From positions 62,001 to 126,000 of the forward strand of contig CAVQMB010000007.1 in NCBI GenBank assembly GCA_963713445.1: a stretch of DNA of 64,000 bases, read 5' to 3'. The notes beneath the pieces were generated by a model. That model had not been told where the DNA came from and searched no databases. It saw only the letters and a program-made list of their open reading frames with translations. A program made the position numbers and the translations under genes. Below are positions 8,440 through 17,174 of the stretch, piece after piece (position 1 is the stretch's first letter; each line of letters opens with the position of its first letter). This DNA is from CAVQMB01 sp963713445. GTDB taxonomy: Bacteria > Pseudomonadota > Gammaproteobacteria > Competibacterales > Competibacteraceae.

Positions 8440-9449
8440 CCGATACCGCAGCGCTGGATGTCGCCCCGCTGCCGGACCCCGAAGTCCAGCTGCGGACCCG
8501 GATTGCCTGGTATTACTACATCGAGGGCCTGACCCAGAGCGACATCGCCCGCCGGCTGGGCATCAACCGGGTGCGGGTCAACCGGCTGCTGGCGGCGTGT
8601 CGTGACGACGGCCTGGTGCAGATCCGCATCAACTCACCGCTCAGTGCCTGCGTGGCGCTGGAGCGCGCGCTGGAGCACGGCTTCGGCCTGCAGGCGGCGA
8701 TCGTGGTGCCGGCACCACTGGATGCTGCCGATCTGCCGACCGTGCTGGGTGCCGCCACCGGCGATTATCTGTCGCAGCGACTGGTGGACCGGCAGTCGGT
8801 CGGCATCGGCTGGGGCCGCACCCTGCGCTGTAGCCTGCACGCGCTGCGCCGGCGCCGGCTGGAGGGCTTTTCGGTGGTATCGCTGATCGGCGGCCTGACC
8901 CGGGCGTCGGCTATCAATACCTACGAAACCGCGGCCCTGCTGGCCAATCTGCTGGGTGCCGAATGCTACTACATGGCCGCGCCGGCGTTCGCCTCCAGCG
9001 AGGCCTCGAGGGCTACCTTCCTGGAGCAGGAGGTGTTGCGCGAGGTCTACAACCGCGCCCGCCGGGTCGACCTGGCGGTGGTCAGTGCCGGCGAGGCTGG
9101 CGAGCAGTCGACCAGCTGCCGGCTGGGTCTGGTCAGTCCCGAGGACCTGGCCTCCTTGCGCGCGGCCGGCGCGGTGGGGGACCTGCTGGGCCACTACGTC
9201 GACCGGCAAGGTCGCGTGGTCGACCATCCCATCAACCGCCGCGTGGTCGGTCTGCACCCTGACGATCTGCATGCCATCCCGGAAGTGGTGCTGGTCAGCG
9301 GCGGCGCCAGCAAGTTGCCGGTGTTGCGCGGGGTGCTGACCGCCGGCTACTGCAATACCCTGATCACGGATGAAACCACGGCCGCTGCGCTGATGGCGCC
9401 GTCGACTACAGCTGATTCCACAGGCCCAGGTCAGCCGGTGCCCAGGTGA
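8436..9449 (+). CDS. SorC-family transcriptional regulator
   Basis: A 337-residue protein with an N-terminal helix-turn-helix (GLTQSDIARRLGINRVRVNR, about 31-50) followed by the sugar-binding domain of the SorC/DeoR-like family (VGIGWGRTL, VVSLIGGL, VVSGGASK). Such regulators bind phosphorylated sugars or polyols and control the adjacent catabolic operon, here probably the HAD/G1PDH genes. Translation is coupled to the broken ATPase gene by ATGA. The last 44 bp overlap the tail of the convergent DUF523 gene, and the Pro/Ser-rich C-terminal end suggests the original stop may have been lost. Confidence 0.85.
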   Translation: MTDTAALDVAPLPDPEVQLRTRIAWYYYIEGLTQSDIARRLGINRVRVNRLLAACRDDGLVQIRINSPLSACVALERALEHGFGLQAAIVVPAPLDAADLPTVLGAATGDYLSQRLVDRQSVGIGWGRTLRCSLHALRRRRLEGFSVVSLIGGLTRASAINTYETAALLANLLGAECYYMAAPAFASSEASRATFLEQEVLREVYNRARRVDLAVVSAGEAGEQSTSCRLGLVSPEDLASLRAAGAVGDLLGHYVDRQGRVVDHPINRRVVGLHPDDLHAIPEVVLVSGGASKLPVLRGVLTAGYCNTLITDETTAAALMAPSTTADSTGPGQPVPR

Positions 9450-10413
9450 GGTAGAGCTGTTTTGCCACGTACGGGTCGGGATAACGGCGGAAATGATGCC
9501 GTAACAGGGTGACCGGTACGATCAGTGGGACCCGCTGCTGGCGGTAATCCTCGATGATCGCTGCCAGCTCGCGCCGGTCCTCGCCTGGCAGCGCGCGCTT
9601 GAGATAGCTCTGCAGATGAAACAGCACATCGGTATGCCCGGCGCGCGGGGCAGGCCTGGCCAGCGCGGCCATGAATTCGCGCCCGTAACTATCGGCCAGC
9701 TCGTCGATGGATTCGCTGCCGGCTGTTGCAACCCGTTGACCGAGCGCAGTCAGTGCCTCGCGATTGTGGGCCAGCAGCATGAGCTTGTGGCGGGCATGGA
9801 AACTCACCAGCGCGGCGGCGCTCAACCCGTTGGCCAGCAGCGCCTGCCAGCGCTGGTAGGCGTACAGCCGCTCGAGAAAATTCTCCCGCAGGGCGGGGTC
9901 GTTGAGCCGGCCTTCCTCTTCTACCGGCAGCAGTGGCAGCGCGCGCATGATGGCCGCGGCGTAAATGCCCCGGCCGGTGTTAGCGGGGACGCCGTTGTGG
10001 TCGTATACCCTGACCCGCTCCATGCCACAGGAGGGTGACTTGCTCTTGAACAGGTAGCCGCTGATGGCTTGTAGACGTTCGGCCTGAGCAGCACCGTAAC
10101 CGTCCAGGGCGGCGGTGACGTCCAGCTCCTGGGTGCGGGTGCCCACCGCACGCGGGGTGTCCGGGCGGCCTTGCAGGCGGATCGGTTCGCGCGGCACGCC
10201 GAGGCCGATCGCCAGTTCGGGGCATACCGGGTCGAAGCGCACGTGGCGGCTCAAAACGTCGGCGATGAAACGCGAGCGCTTGTGGCCGCCGTCGTGGCGC
10301 ACCTGCTCGCCCAGCAGGCAACTGCTGACACCGACCCGGGGCTGCGGCTGGGTCGGCCCGGCCGCAGCCCCGGCATCGAGGATGCGTTGCAGATCGGTCA
10401 TGGCTAGCAGCAT
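9406..10413 (-). CDS. DUF523 and DUF1722 (YbgA) protein
   Basis: A 335-residue two-domain protein. The N-terminal DUF523 part shows SSCLLGEQVRHDGGHK, DPVCPELAIGLGVPRE and KSKSPSCG, with Cys residues that could bind a metal or cluster. The C-terminal DUF1722/YbgA part shows FHARHKLMLLAHN and LIVPVTLLRHHFRR. The same fusion occurs in many proteobacteria, sometimes near photolyase genes; its biochemical role is not established. It starts at ATG 10413 or the in-frame ATG 10401. Its 3' end overlaps the SorC gene in convergent orientation. Confidence 0.8.
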   Translation of the reverse strand: MLLAMTDLQRILDAGAAAGPTQPQPRVGVSSCLLGEQVRHDGGHKRSRFIADVLSRHVRFDPVCPELAIGLGVPREPIRLQGRPDTPRAVGTRTQELDVTAALDGYGAAQAERLQAISGYLFKSKSPSCGMERVRVYDHNGVPANTGRGIYAAAIMRALPLLPVEEEGRLNDPALRENFLERLYAYQRWQALLANGLSAAALVSFHARHKLMLLAHNREALTALGQRVATAGSESIDELADSYGREFMAALARPAPRAGHTDVLFHLQSYLKRALPGEDRRELAAIIEDYRQQRVPLIVPVTLLRHHFRRYPDPYVAKQLYLTWAPADLGLWNQL

Positions 10414-10684
10414 ACCGCGCCGCGCCGGGACCGACCAGCCCGCCCGCGTAGGCTATTCAGATCGCCGCGATTCCAGACCGCGGCGTGACCACCAGACCCT
10501 GCCGGACCCCGCTCCGCGCCCGCCGTTGGTGAGGCGTCGGCTACACGGGTGGCCGGCTGTTCCATTCAAAAGCAAGAGTGATCCGGCTGGCGTTGCTTGA
10601 CCGCCGTGGAAATCGGCCCTATTTTGCGGGCAGCTAACCGATGCTCGACCACTCGACCGATAAGTGCACATGCGGCTGCGTTAA
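10414..10684. other. Intergenic spacer, no gene seen
   Basis: Divergent spacer between the DUF523 gene and the pca remnant. I see no convincing ORF or RNA. It must hold the promoters for both directions, but no clear hexamers stand out. Confidence 0.5.
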
Positions 10685-10864
10685 ATGGTTCAGATAACCA
10701 CCCTGTCGGAGGCCGTCGCTAGGTCAATCAACGACGGCGACAGCGTCGTGTTGTGGGGTATCACTTATTCTGGCACCGGCCGCCACCGGCGGTCAGCGTA
10801 TCCATCAGCGCGAGCGCCCGCCTTGTATGATGGAAAATTCGGCAAAGGTTTCAGCGGAGCGTGA
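10685..10864 (+). pseudogene. Stub of CoA-transferase subunit A (pcaI-like)
   Basis: A 59-codon ORF starting MVQITTLSEAVARSINDGD and continuing SVVLWGITYSG. This fits the first 30 residues of class I CoA-transferase alpha subunits (…LAEAV…V.DGD.VALEGF). It then runs into unrelated, low-complexity sequence and ends inside the start region of pcaH. A 3-oxoadipate CoA-transferase is the expected last-step partner in a protocatechuate operon, so this looks like the leftover 5' end of a deleted pcaI. The match is short, hence moderate confidence. Confidence 0.45.
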
Positions 10865-10866
10865 AC

Positions 10867-11580
10867 GTGACTGATGCGAACGACCTCAGAGGCTACCGGC
10901 GCCCGTTCTGGGACACCCAGCCGCCCGCCGTGCACCCGCCGTATGCCTCCACCGGCAAACGCGGGCCGCTACAGGCGCCGATCGCCATCCCGGCCACCCT
11001 GTCGGAGGTCACCGGCCCCGGTTTCGGACCCGAACTGCTCGGCCCCAATGCCGCCGATCTCACCGCCGGCCATGCCGGCGAGCCGCTGGGCGAGCGCATC
11101 GTCGTGAGTGGCCGGGTGCTGGACGAGAACGGCCGCCCGCTGCCGCGCACTCTGATCGAGATCTGGCAGTGCAACGCCGCCGGCCGCTATCTACACGACC
11201 GCGACCAGCACGATGCCCCGCTGGACCCTAACTTCACCGGGATCGGCCAGGTGTTCACCGACGATGACGGCCGCTACCGCTTCAAGACCATCAAGCCGGG
11301 CCATTATCCCTGGCGCAACCATTACAACGCCTGGCGTCCGGCCCACATCCATTTTTCGCTGTTTGGCCCGGCACTGGCCACGCGCCTGGTCACCCAGATG
11401 TACTTCCCCGGCGATCCGACCCTGGCGTTCGATCCTATCTTCAACAGCATCCCGGATGAGAAAGCGCGCGACCGGCTGGTATGCGAGCTGGACTGGGCCA
11501 CCACCGAGTCGGAATACGCCCTGGGCTTTCATTTCGACTTCGTGCTGCGCGGGCGCAAGCAGACCCCGTGGGAGGCGTGA
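10867..11580 (+). CDS. pcaH: Protocatechuate 3,4-dioxygenase beta subunit
   Basis: About 237-239 residues. Intradiol ring cleavage of protocatechuate to 3-carboxy-cis,cis-muconate with non-haem Fe(III). The beta-subunit iron site is visible: a ligand Tyr in IWQCNAAGRYLHD, a second Tyr in GHYPWRNHY, and the His pair in WRPAHIHFS. GGAG at 10856-10859 suits GTG 10867 (7-bp spacing) better than the in-frame GTG at 10861. It is followed 2 bp later by pcaG, as usual for this heteromeric enzyme. Confidence 0.95.
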   Translation: MTDANDLRGYRRPFWDTQPPAVHPPYASTGKRGPLQAPIAIPATLSEVTGPGFGPELLGPNAADLTAGHAGEPLGERIVVSGRVLDENGRPLPRTLIEIWQCNAAGRYLHDRDQHDAPLDPNFTGIGQVFTDDDGRYRFKTIKPGHYPWRNHYNAWRPAHIHFSLFGPALATRLVTQMYFPGDPTLAFDPIFNSIPDEKARDRLVCELDWATTESEYALGFHFDFVLRGRKQTPWEA

Positions 11581-11582
11581 CC

Positions 11583-12146
11583 ATGAGCTTTTATGCCAGC
11601 GCCGCGCAAACCGTGGGGCCGTATTTCAAGCTGGGTTTCGACTGGTTGTATGAGAGCGATGCCGCCGGTCCGGATGCCAAAGGCGAGCGGCTGGAGATCC
11701 GCGGCCGGGTGCTGGACGGCGACGGCGAGCCGGTGCCCGACGCTATCATCGAGATCTGGCAGGCCGATGCCGACGGCCGCTACCGGCACCCGGAGGACAG
11801 CCGCAATGAATCGGCCGACCCCGGTTTCCGCGGTTTCGCCCGGGTGCCCACCGCAACCGACGGGCGTTTCGTGATCCGCACCGTCAAACCGGGATCGGTG
11901 CCGGGGCCGCAGGGCACGATGCAGGCGCCGCACCTGAACGTGCTGGTGATGATGCGCGGCCTGCTCAAGCACGTATCGACCCGGTTGTATTTCCCCGACG
12001 AGCCCGCCAACGCCTCCGATTCGGTACTGGCGCTGGTGCCGGCGCCGCGCCGGGCCAGCCTGATCGCCATGCCGCTGGGCGACGGCGCGTTTGACTGGAT
12101 CATCCGCATGCAGGGCGAGCACGAAACCGTGTTCCTGGAGTATTGA
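11583..12146 (+). CDS. pcaG: Protocatechuate 3,4-dioxygenase alpha subunit
   Basis: 187 residues beginning MSFYASAAQTVGPYFKLGF, the typical alpha-subunit start. It shares the intradiol dioxygenase fold (IEIWQADADGRY, APHLNVLVMMRGLLKH) but lacks the full iron ligand set, as expected for the alpha chain. The ATG lies 2 bp after the pcaH stop, so the subunits are co-translated. In-frame codons upstream lie inside pcaH and are not used. Confidence 0.95.
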   Translation: MSFYASAAQTVGPYFKLGFDWLYESDAAGPDAKGERLEIRGRVLDGDGEPVPDAIIEIWQADADGRYRHPEDSRNESADPGFRGFARVPTATDGRFVIRTVKPGSVPGPQGTMQAPHLNVLVMMRGLLKHVSTRLYFPDEPANASDSVLALVPAPRRASLIAMPLGDGAFDWIIRMQGEHETVFLEY

Positions 12147-12166
12147 GGGCCAGCGGTTAACGCGCC

Positions 12167-13534
12167 ATGGCCAGCAACACGTCGGATTCGCGCTGCTGGG
12201 GCCGCTGTTCGCCAGCGACGCCATGCGCGCGGTGTTCAGCGATCGCGCGCGGCTGCAGGGCATGCTCGACTTCGAGGCCGGACTGGCGCGGGCTCAGGCC
12301 GGTCTCGGACTGGTGCCGCACAGCGCCGCGGAGACCATCGCCCGACAATGCCGGGCCGACTGCTACGATGCGGCAGCGCTGGGCCAGGCCGCGGCCAGTG
12401 CTGGCAATCCCGCCATTCCGCTGGTGAAGCAGCTCACCGCCAATGTTGCCGCGCAGGAAGCCGAGCGCCGCCGGTTACGTGCACTGGGGCGCCACCAGCC
12501 AGGACGCCATGGACACCGGCCTGATGCTGCAACTGCGCGGTGCCCTGCATCATATCGAGACCGACCTGGCAGCGTTGGCCGATGGCCTCGCAGAGCTGGC
12601 CCGCCGGCACCGGGATACCGTGCTGGCCGGGCGTACCTGGCTGCAGCAGGGCCCGCCGGTCACCCTGGGCCTCAAGGCGGCCGGTTGGCTGAGCGCCGCG
12701 GACCGCCACCGCGAGCGGTTGAGAATTTTGCGCCCGGCCATTCTGATGCTGCAGTTCGGCGGCGCGGTCGGCACCCTGGCCGCGCTGGGTGATCGCGGTC
12801 AGGAGGTGGCCGCCGAACTGGCCCGCGAGCTGGATCTGGGCCTGCCAGAGCTGCCCTGGCATACCCAGCGCGACTGGCTGGCCGAACTGGCCACCGCGCT
12901 GGGGCTGGTCACCGGTTCCCTGGGCAAGATGGCCCGCGACGTGTCGCTGCTGATGCAGACCGAGGTGGGCGAGGCGCTGGAGCCGGCCGCGCCGGGCCGC
13001 GGCGGGTCGTCGACCATGCCGCACAAGCGCAATCCGGTATCTTGCGCGGTGACCTTGAGCGCCGCGGTGCGGATGCCGGGGCTGGTGGCGACCATGCTGG
13101 GTGCCATGGTGCAGGAGCACGAGCGCGGCCTGGGCGGCTGGCAGGCGGAATGGCAGACCCTGCCGGAGATCTGCCTGCTGACGTCGGGCGCGCTGCGCGA
13201 GATGACCAATGTGGCCGTGGGGCTGGAGGTCCATCCGGACCGCATGCAGGCCAATCTGGCGATTTCTGGCGGATTGCTGCTGGCCGAATCGGTGAGCATG
13301 GCGCTGGCACCGACGCTGGGCCGCGATAGGGCCCACCATCGGGTGGCGGCGGCCTGCCGCCAGGCGGCGACCACGCAGCAGCCACTGCGCGCGGTGCTGC
13401 TGCAGGACGAGACCATCGCCGGCCTGCTGCCGGCCGCCGAGCTCGACCGGCTGCTCGACCCGGCCAATTACCTCGGCGTCGCCGGGGAGCTTGTGGACCG
13501 CGTGCTGGCGACGCGCGGCGGCAACCGCGACTGA
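12167..13534 (+). pseudogene. pcaB: 3-carboxy-cis,cis-muconate cycloisomerase, two frameshifts
   Basis: A fumarase/aspartase-superfamily enzyme converting 3-carboxymuconate to 4-carboxymuconolactone. The start (ATG 12167, MASNTSDS) and the body from about 12470 to 13534 share one frame, but about 280 bp between them (ALLGPLFASDAMRAVFSD to NPAIPLVKQLTA) is in another. One base appears missing near 12191 and one extra C present in the CGCCGCC run near 12469; the two shifts compensate. The signature GSSTMPHKRNPV is intact. As written no full-length product forms, so it is either inactivated or carries two read errors. It sits between pcaG and pcaL. Confidence 0.85.
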
Positions 13535-13547
13535 TCCGGGAGCACCC

Positions 13548-14729
13548 ATGTCATTCATCGACGTCAACCAAACCCGACTGCACTATCGTCTGGACGGACC
13601 GGGATCGGCGCCGGTGCTGGTGCTGTCGAACTCGCTGGGCACCACGCTGGCCATGTGGGACCGGCAGATCCAGCAGCTCACCAGGCAGTTCCGGGTGCTG
13701 CGCCTCGATACCCGCGGTCATGGCCAATCGTCCGCGCCACCCGGGCCTTACACGCTGGACCAGCTCGGGGCCGACGTGGTCGGTCTGCTGGATGCGCTGG
13801 GCATCGGGCGCGCCCATTTCTGTGGCCTGTCCATGGGCGGTTTGATTGGTCTCTGGCTGGCCGTGCATGCCCCGCAACGCGTCGACCGGCTGGCGCTGTG
13901 CAACACCGCGGCAAAGATCGGCGACGCGGAAGGCTGGACCAGTCGCATCGCCAGCGTTCGTGACCAGGGCATGGCGGCGATCGCGCCCGGCGTCCTGGAG
14001 CGCTGGTTCACGCCGGGATTCCGCGAACGGCATCCTGATAGCGTCGCCGCCCTGTCGGTGCAGCTAGTCAATACCCCGGCCGAGGGCTATGCCGGCTGCT
14101 GCGCGGCCATCCGCGACGCCGATCTGCGTGGCGAACTGGCCGCGATCAAGGCGCCGACCCTGGTGGTGGCGGGTGGCTACGACGCCGCCACCCCGCCCGC
14201 CGACGGCCGCTTTCTGGCCGAGCACATCGACGGCGCACGCTATGTCGAGCTGGACACCGCGCATCTGTCCAATATCGAAGCCGCCGTGGCGTTCACTGAT
14301 CGGCTGCTGGCATTCCTCGGCGCAGGTCAACCGGTCATGGACGACGCTGAGCGCTACCGCCAGGGTATCGCGGTGCGCCGGGCGGTGCTGGGCGATGCCC
14401 ACGTCGACCGTTCGCTGCAGCGGCTGAGCCCGTTCAATGACGAGTTCCAGAATCTCATCTCGCGCTACGCCTGGGGCGAGATCTGGACCCGGCCGGGTCT
14501 GCCGCGTCACACTCGCAGCCTGCTCACCATCGTGATGACGGCAGCGCTGGGGCGCGAGGCCGAGCTGCGGCTGCACCTGAATGCGGCGCGCAACAATGGC
14601 GTGAGCCGCGACGAGATCAAGGAGGCGTTGCTGCAGGCCGCGATTTACTGCGGCGTGCCGGCAGCCAATACGGCATTTCATGTCGCCGAGGCGGTGTTCG
14701 CCGAACAGGACGGCGCGGACCCGACGTAA
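13548..14729 (+). CDS. pcaL: 3-oxoadipate enol-lactonase / 4-carboxymuconolactone decarboxylase fusion
   Basis: 393 residues. Residues 1-260 are the alpha/beta-hydrolase PcaD, with nucleophile Ser95 in GLSMGG, a catalytic Asp region GGYDAATPP and a His in TAHLSNIE. Residues 265-390 are the PcaC decarboxylase (RRAVLGDAHVDRSL, ISRYAWGEIWTRPGL, AALGREAELRLHLNAA). The fusion performs two successive steps to 3-oxoadipate. ATG 13548 follows the pcaB stop by 13 bp with CGGGAG upstream. Pieces of this gene recur at 26949 and 38199. Confidence 0.95.
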   Translation: MSFIDVNQTRLHYRLDGPGSAPVLVLSNSLGTTLAMWDRQIQQLTRQFRVLRLDTRGHGQSSAPPGPYTLDQLGADVVGLLDALGIGRAHFCGLSMGGLIGLWLAVHAPQRVDRLALCNTAAKIGDAEGWTSRIASVRDQGMAAIAPGVLERWFTPGFRERHPDSVAALSVQLVNTPAEGYAGCCAAIRDADLRGELAAIKAPTLVVAGGYDAATPPADGRFLAEHIDGARYVELDTAHLSNIEAAVAFTDRLLAFLGAGQPVMDDAERYRQGIAVRRAVLGDAHVDRSLQRLSPFNDEFQNLISRYAWGEIWTRPGLPRHTRSLLTIVMTAALGREAELRLHLNAARNNGVSRDEIKEALLQAAIYCGVPAANTAFHVAEAVFAEQDGADPT

Positions 14730-14789
14730 CGGATTCCGCCGCAGGGCAGGGGAGGCGGCGTCCGCAGGGCAAGCTGGAGGAGAATCGCC

Positions 14790-15986
14790 ATGACGACCGG
14801 GAATCCGGCGAAACGCACCCAGGTCGGCATCATCGGGGCCGGACCGGCCGGTCTGCTGCTGGCGCATCTGCTGCACCAGCAGGGCATCGAATCGGTGGTT
14901 TTGGAGCGCCACAGCCGCGACTACGTTGAGCAGCGGGTGCGGGCCGGGGTGCTGGAACAGAACACCGTCGACCTGCTGATGGCGGCCGGTCTGGGTAGGC
15001 GCCTGCAACGCGAGGGGCTGGTGCATCACGGCATCGAGATCCGCTTCGACGGGGAAGGGCACCGCATCGCGCTGACCGAGCTCAGCGGCGGGCGCTCGAT
15101 CACTGTCTACGGTCAGCAGGAGGTGGTCAAGGACCTGATCGACGCGCGTCTGGCCAGCGGCGGCGAGCTGTATTTCGAAGCTGCCGTCGACCAGCTCGGC
15201 GACCTGGAATCGGACCGGCCGTGGCTGCGCTCTACCCACAACGGCCGATCAATCACTGTTGAATGCGACTTCATCGCCGGTTGCGATGGTTTCCACGGCG
15301 TCAGCCGGCCGGCCATTCCGGCGGACCGGCTAAGCGCTTACGAGCGCAACTATCCGTACGGCTGGGTGGGTATTCTGGCCGAGGTGGCGCCGTCTACCGA
15401 CGAGCTGATCTATGCCTGCCACGATCACGGTTTCGCGCTGCACAGCCTGCGCTCGCCCACGCTGAGCCGGTTGTACGTCCAGTGCGCGGCCGACGACTCG
15501 CTCGATAACTGGCCGGACCCGCGCATCTGGGAGGAACTGCACATCCGCCTGGCGCGCAACGACGGCTGGACCCTGCGTGAGGGACCGGTGGTGGAGAAGA
15601 CCCTGGCCCGGATGCACGCCGTCGTCAGCGAGCCGATGCAGTACGGCCGGTTGTTCCTGGCCGGTGACGCCGCCCATATCGTGCCCGCCACCGGTGCCAA
15701 GGGACTGAACCTGGCGGTCGCCGACATCCGCCACCTGGCCGAAGCGCTCACGGGTTACTACAGGGAAGGCCGCCGCGATCGGCTGGACGGCTATACCCAG
15801 GCCTGTCTGCCGCGGATCTGGCGGGCCCAGCAGTTCACCACCTGGATGACCCGGCTGCTGCATAAGGACCCCTCGGACGACCCATTCCAGCAGCGGCTGC
15901 AGCGCGCCGAACTGCAGTATCTGGTACGGTCCGAGCGGGCCCGCAGCATGCTGGCCGAGAATTACGTCGGCCTGGCCGATTTCTGA
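14790..15986 (+). CDS. pobA: 4-hydroxybenzoate 3-monooxygenase
   Basis: A 398-residue flavoprotein hydroxylase making protocatechuate from 4-hydroxybenzoate with NADPH and O2. The FAD-binding GxGxxG is at residues 16-21 (IIGAGPAG), followed by the family's DG-type segment (IAGCDGFHG) and the GD motif (LAGDAAHIVPATGAKGLNL). Length matches the family (about 394). A strong GGAGGAG precedes the ATG. It is placed at the end of the pca operon and so feeds PcaHG. Its first 68 codons recur at 27659 in a chimeric ORF. Confidence 0.95.
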   Translation: MTTGNPAKRTQVGIIGAGPAGLLLAHLLHQQGIESVVLERHSRDYVEQRVRAGVLEQNTVDLLMAAGLGRRLQREGLVHHGIEIRFDGEGHRIALTELSGGRSITVYGQQEVVKDLIDARLASGGELYFEAAVDQLGDLESDRPWLRSTHNGRSITVECDFIAGCDGFHGVSRPAIPADRLSAYERNYPYGWVGILAEVAPSTDELIYACHDHGFALHSLRSPTLSRLYVQCAADDSLDNWPDPRIWEELHIRLARNDGWTLREGPVVEKTLARMHAVVSEPMQYGRLFLAGDAAHIVPATGAKGLNLAVADIRHLAEALTGYYREGRRDRLDGYTQACLPRIWRAQQFTTWMTRLLHKDPSDDPFQQRLQRAELQYLVRSERARSMLAENYVGLADF

Positions 15987-16055
15987 ACCAATCCATCACT
16001 GGCGAAGCCCTGGGTAACGGGGCCTCGCACCACAGCATTCCCGAGGGATCCCATC

Positions 16056-17174
16056 ATGACGAAATTGAATCCACCGTTCCGGTTCGAGCATGTCGGCAGT
16101 CTGCTGCGCCCGCCCGGGGTGCTGGAAGCGCGCCGGCGACATGCCGGCGGCGAGATCAGCGCGGTCGAGTTGCGCGCGGAGGAGGACCGGGCGATCACGG
16201 CGGCGATCGGGCAGCAGGAGCGCATCGGGCTGCGCAGCATCACCGACGGCGAGTTCCGCCGGGCCTACTTCCACCTGGATTTCCTGCAGCAACTGGCAGG
16301 CGTCAGCGTCACCGGCGGCATCGCCGCCAACCCCAACGCCAGACCGTCGAAGGACGGCTTCACCCCGCCCAAGCTGAGCGTCACCGGCAAACTGCGCCAC
16401 GTGCGCCCGATTCAGGTGGCGGACTTCCAGTTCCTGCAGTCCCACACCCGTCAGACACCCAAGGTCTCGATCCCGTCGCCGACCATGGTGCACTTCCGTG
16501 GCGGCCGTGCCGCCATCGACATCGAGGCTTATCCTGATCTCGACCCGTTCTTCGAGGATCTGGCCCAGTGCTACCGCGACGAGATCGCCGCGCTCTATGC
16601 CGCCGGCTGCCGTTACCTCCAGCTCGACGACACCAACCTGGCCTACCTGTGCGATCCCAGGATGCGCGCCGCCGCCGCCGAGCGTGGCGACGACCCCAAC
16701 GAGCTGCCACGTCGTTACGCGGAGCTGATCAACGCCGCCCTCAAAAACCGGCCTGATGATCTCACCGTGGGTATCCATCTGTGCCGTGGCAACTACCGCA
16801 GCACCTGGTTCGCCGAAGGCGGCTACGAGCCGGTGGCCGAGGTGCTGTTCAACGAGCTCGACGTCGACGCCTATTTCCTCGAGTACGACGACGAGCGTTC
16901 CGGCGACTTCGCGCCGCTGCGCTTCGTGCCGGACAACAAAGTGGTGGTGCTGGGCCTGGTAACGACCAAAGTGGCCAGGCTGGAACCGCGCGCCGGGCTG
17001 ATCACGCGACTCCACGAAGCCGCCCGCTACATGCCGCTGGAACGGCTGTGCCTGAGCCCGCAGTGCGGCTTCTCCAGCACCGTCGAGGGCAACGAGATCA
17101 CCCCCGACGACCAGTGGGCCAAGCTCAAGCTGGTAGTTGATACGGCGCGGGAGGTGTGGGGCGACGACGCATAG
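16056..17174 (+). CDS. MetE C-terminal-like methyltransferase, copy 1
   Basis: 372 residues, equivalent only to the catalytic C-terminal half of cobalamin-independent methionine synthase. The zinc-ligand pattern is present: His241 and Cys243 (GIHLCRGN), Glu276 (FLEYDDE) and Cys337 (LSPQCGFSS). The N-terminal MetE domain is absent, so the methyl donor is probably not the usual polyglutamyl folate. Stand-alone MetE-C proteins transfer methyl groups between thiols and diverse donors. Position behind pobA suggests, without proof, a role in handling methyl groups from methoxylated aromatics. A second, almost identical copy lies at 21299. Confidence 0.8.
   Translation: MTKLNPPFRFEHVGSLLRPPGVLEARRRHAGGEISAVELRAEEDRAITAAIGQQERIGLRSITDGEFRRAYFHLDFLQQLAGVSVTGGIAANPNARPSKDGFTPPKLSVTGKLRHVRPIQVADFQFLQSHTRQTPKVSIPSPTMVHFRGGRAAIDIEAYPDLDPFFEDLAQCYRDEIAALYAAGCRYLQLDDTNLAYLCDPRMRAAAAERGDDPNELPRRYAELINAALKNRPDDLTVGIHLCRGNYRSTWFAEGGYEPVAEVLFNELDVDAYFLEYDDERSGDFAPLRFVPDNKVVVLGLVTTKVARLEPRAGLITRLHEAARYMPLERLCLSPQCGFSSTVEGNEITPDDQWAKLKLVVDTAREVWGDDA

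Noticed and set aside
14064..15239. 391-codon minus-strand frame across pcaL and pobA
   Set aside because: Antisense shadow of two well-identified genes; it recurs at the pcaL fragments only because the DNA is duplicated.
16056..17174. Full methionine synthase (metE)
   Set aside because: The N-terminal half of MetE is absent in both copies, so a standard MetE function is not supported.
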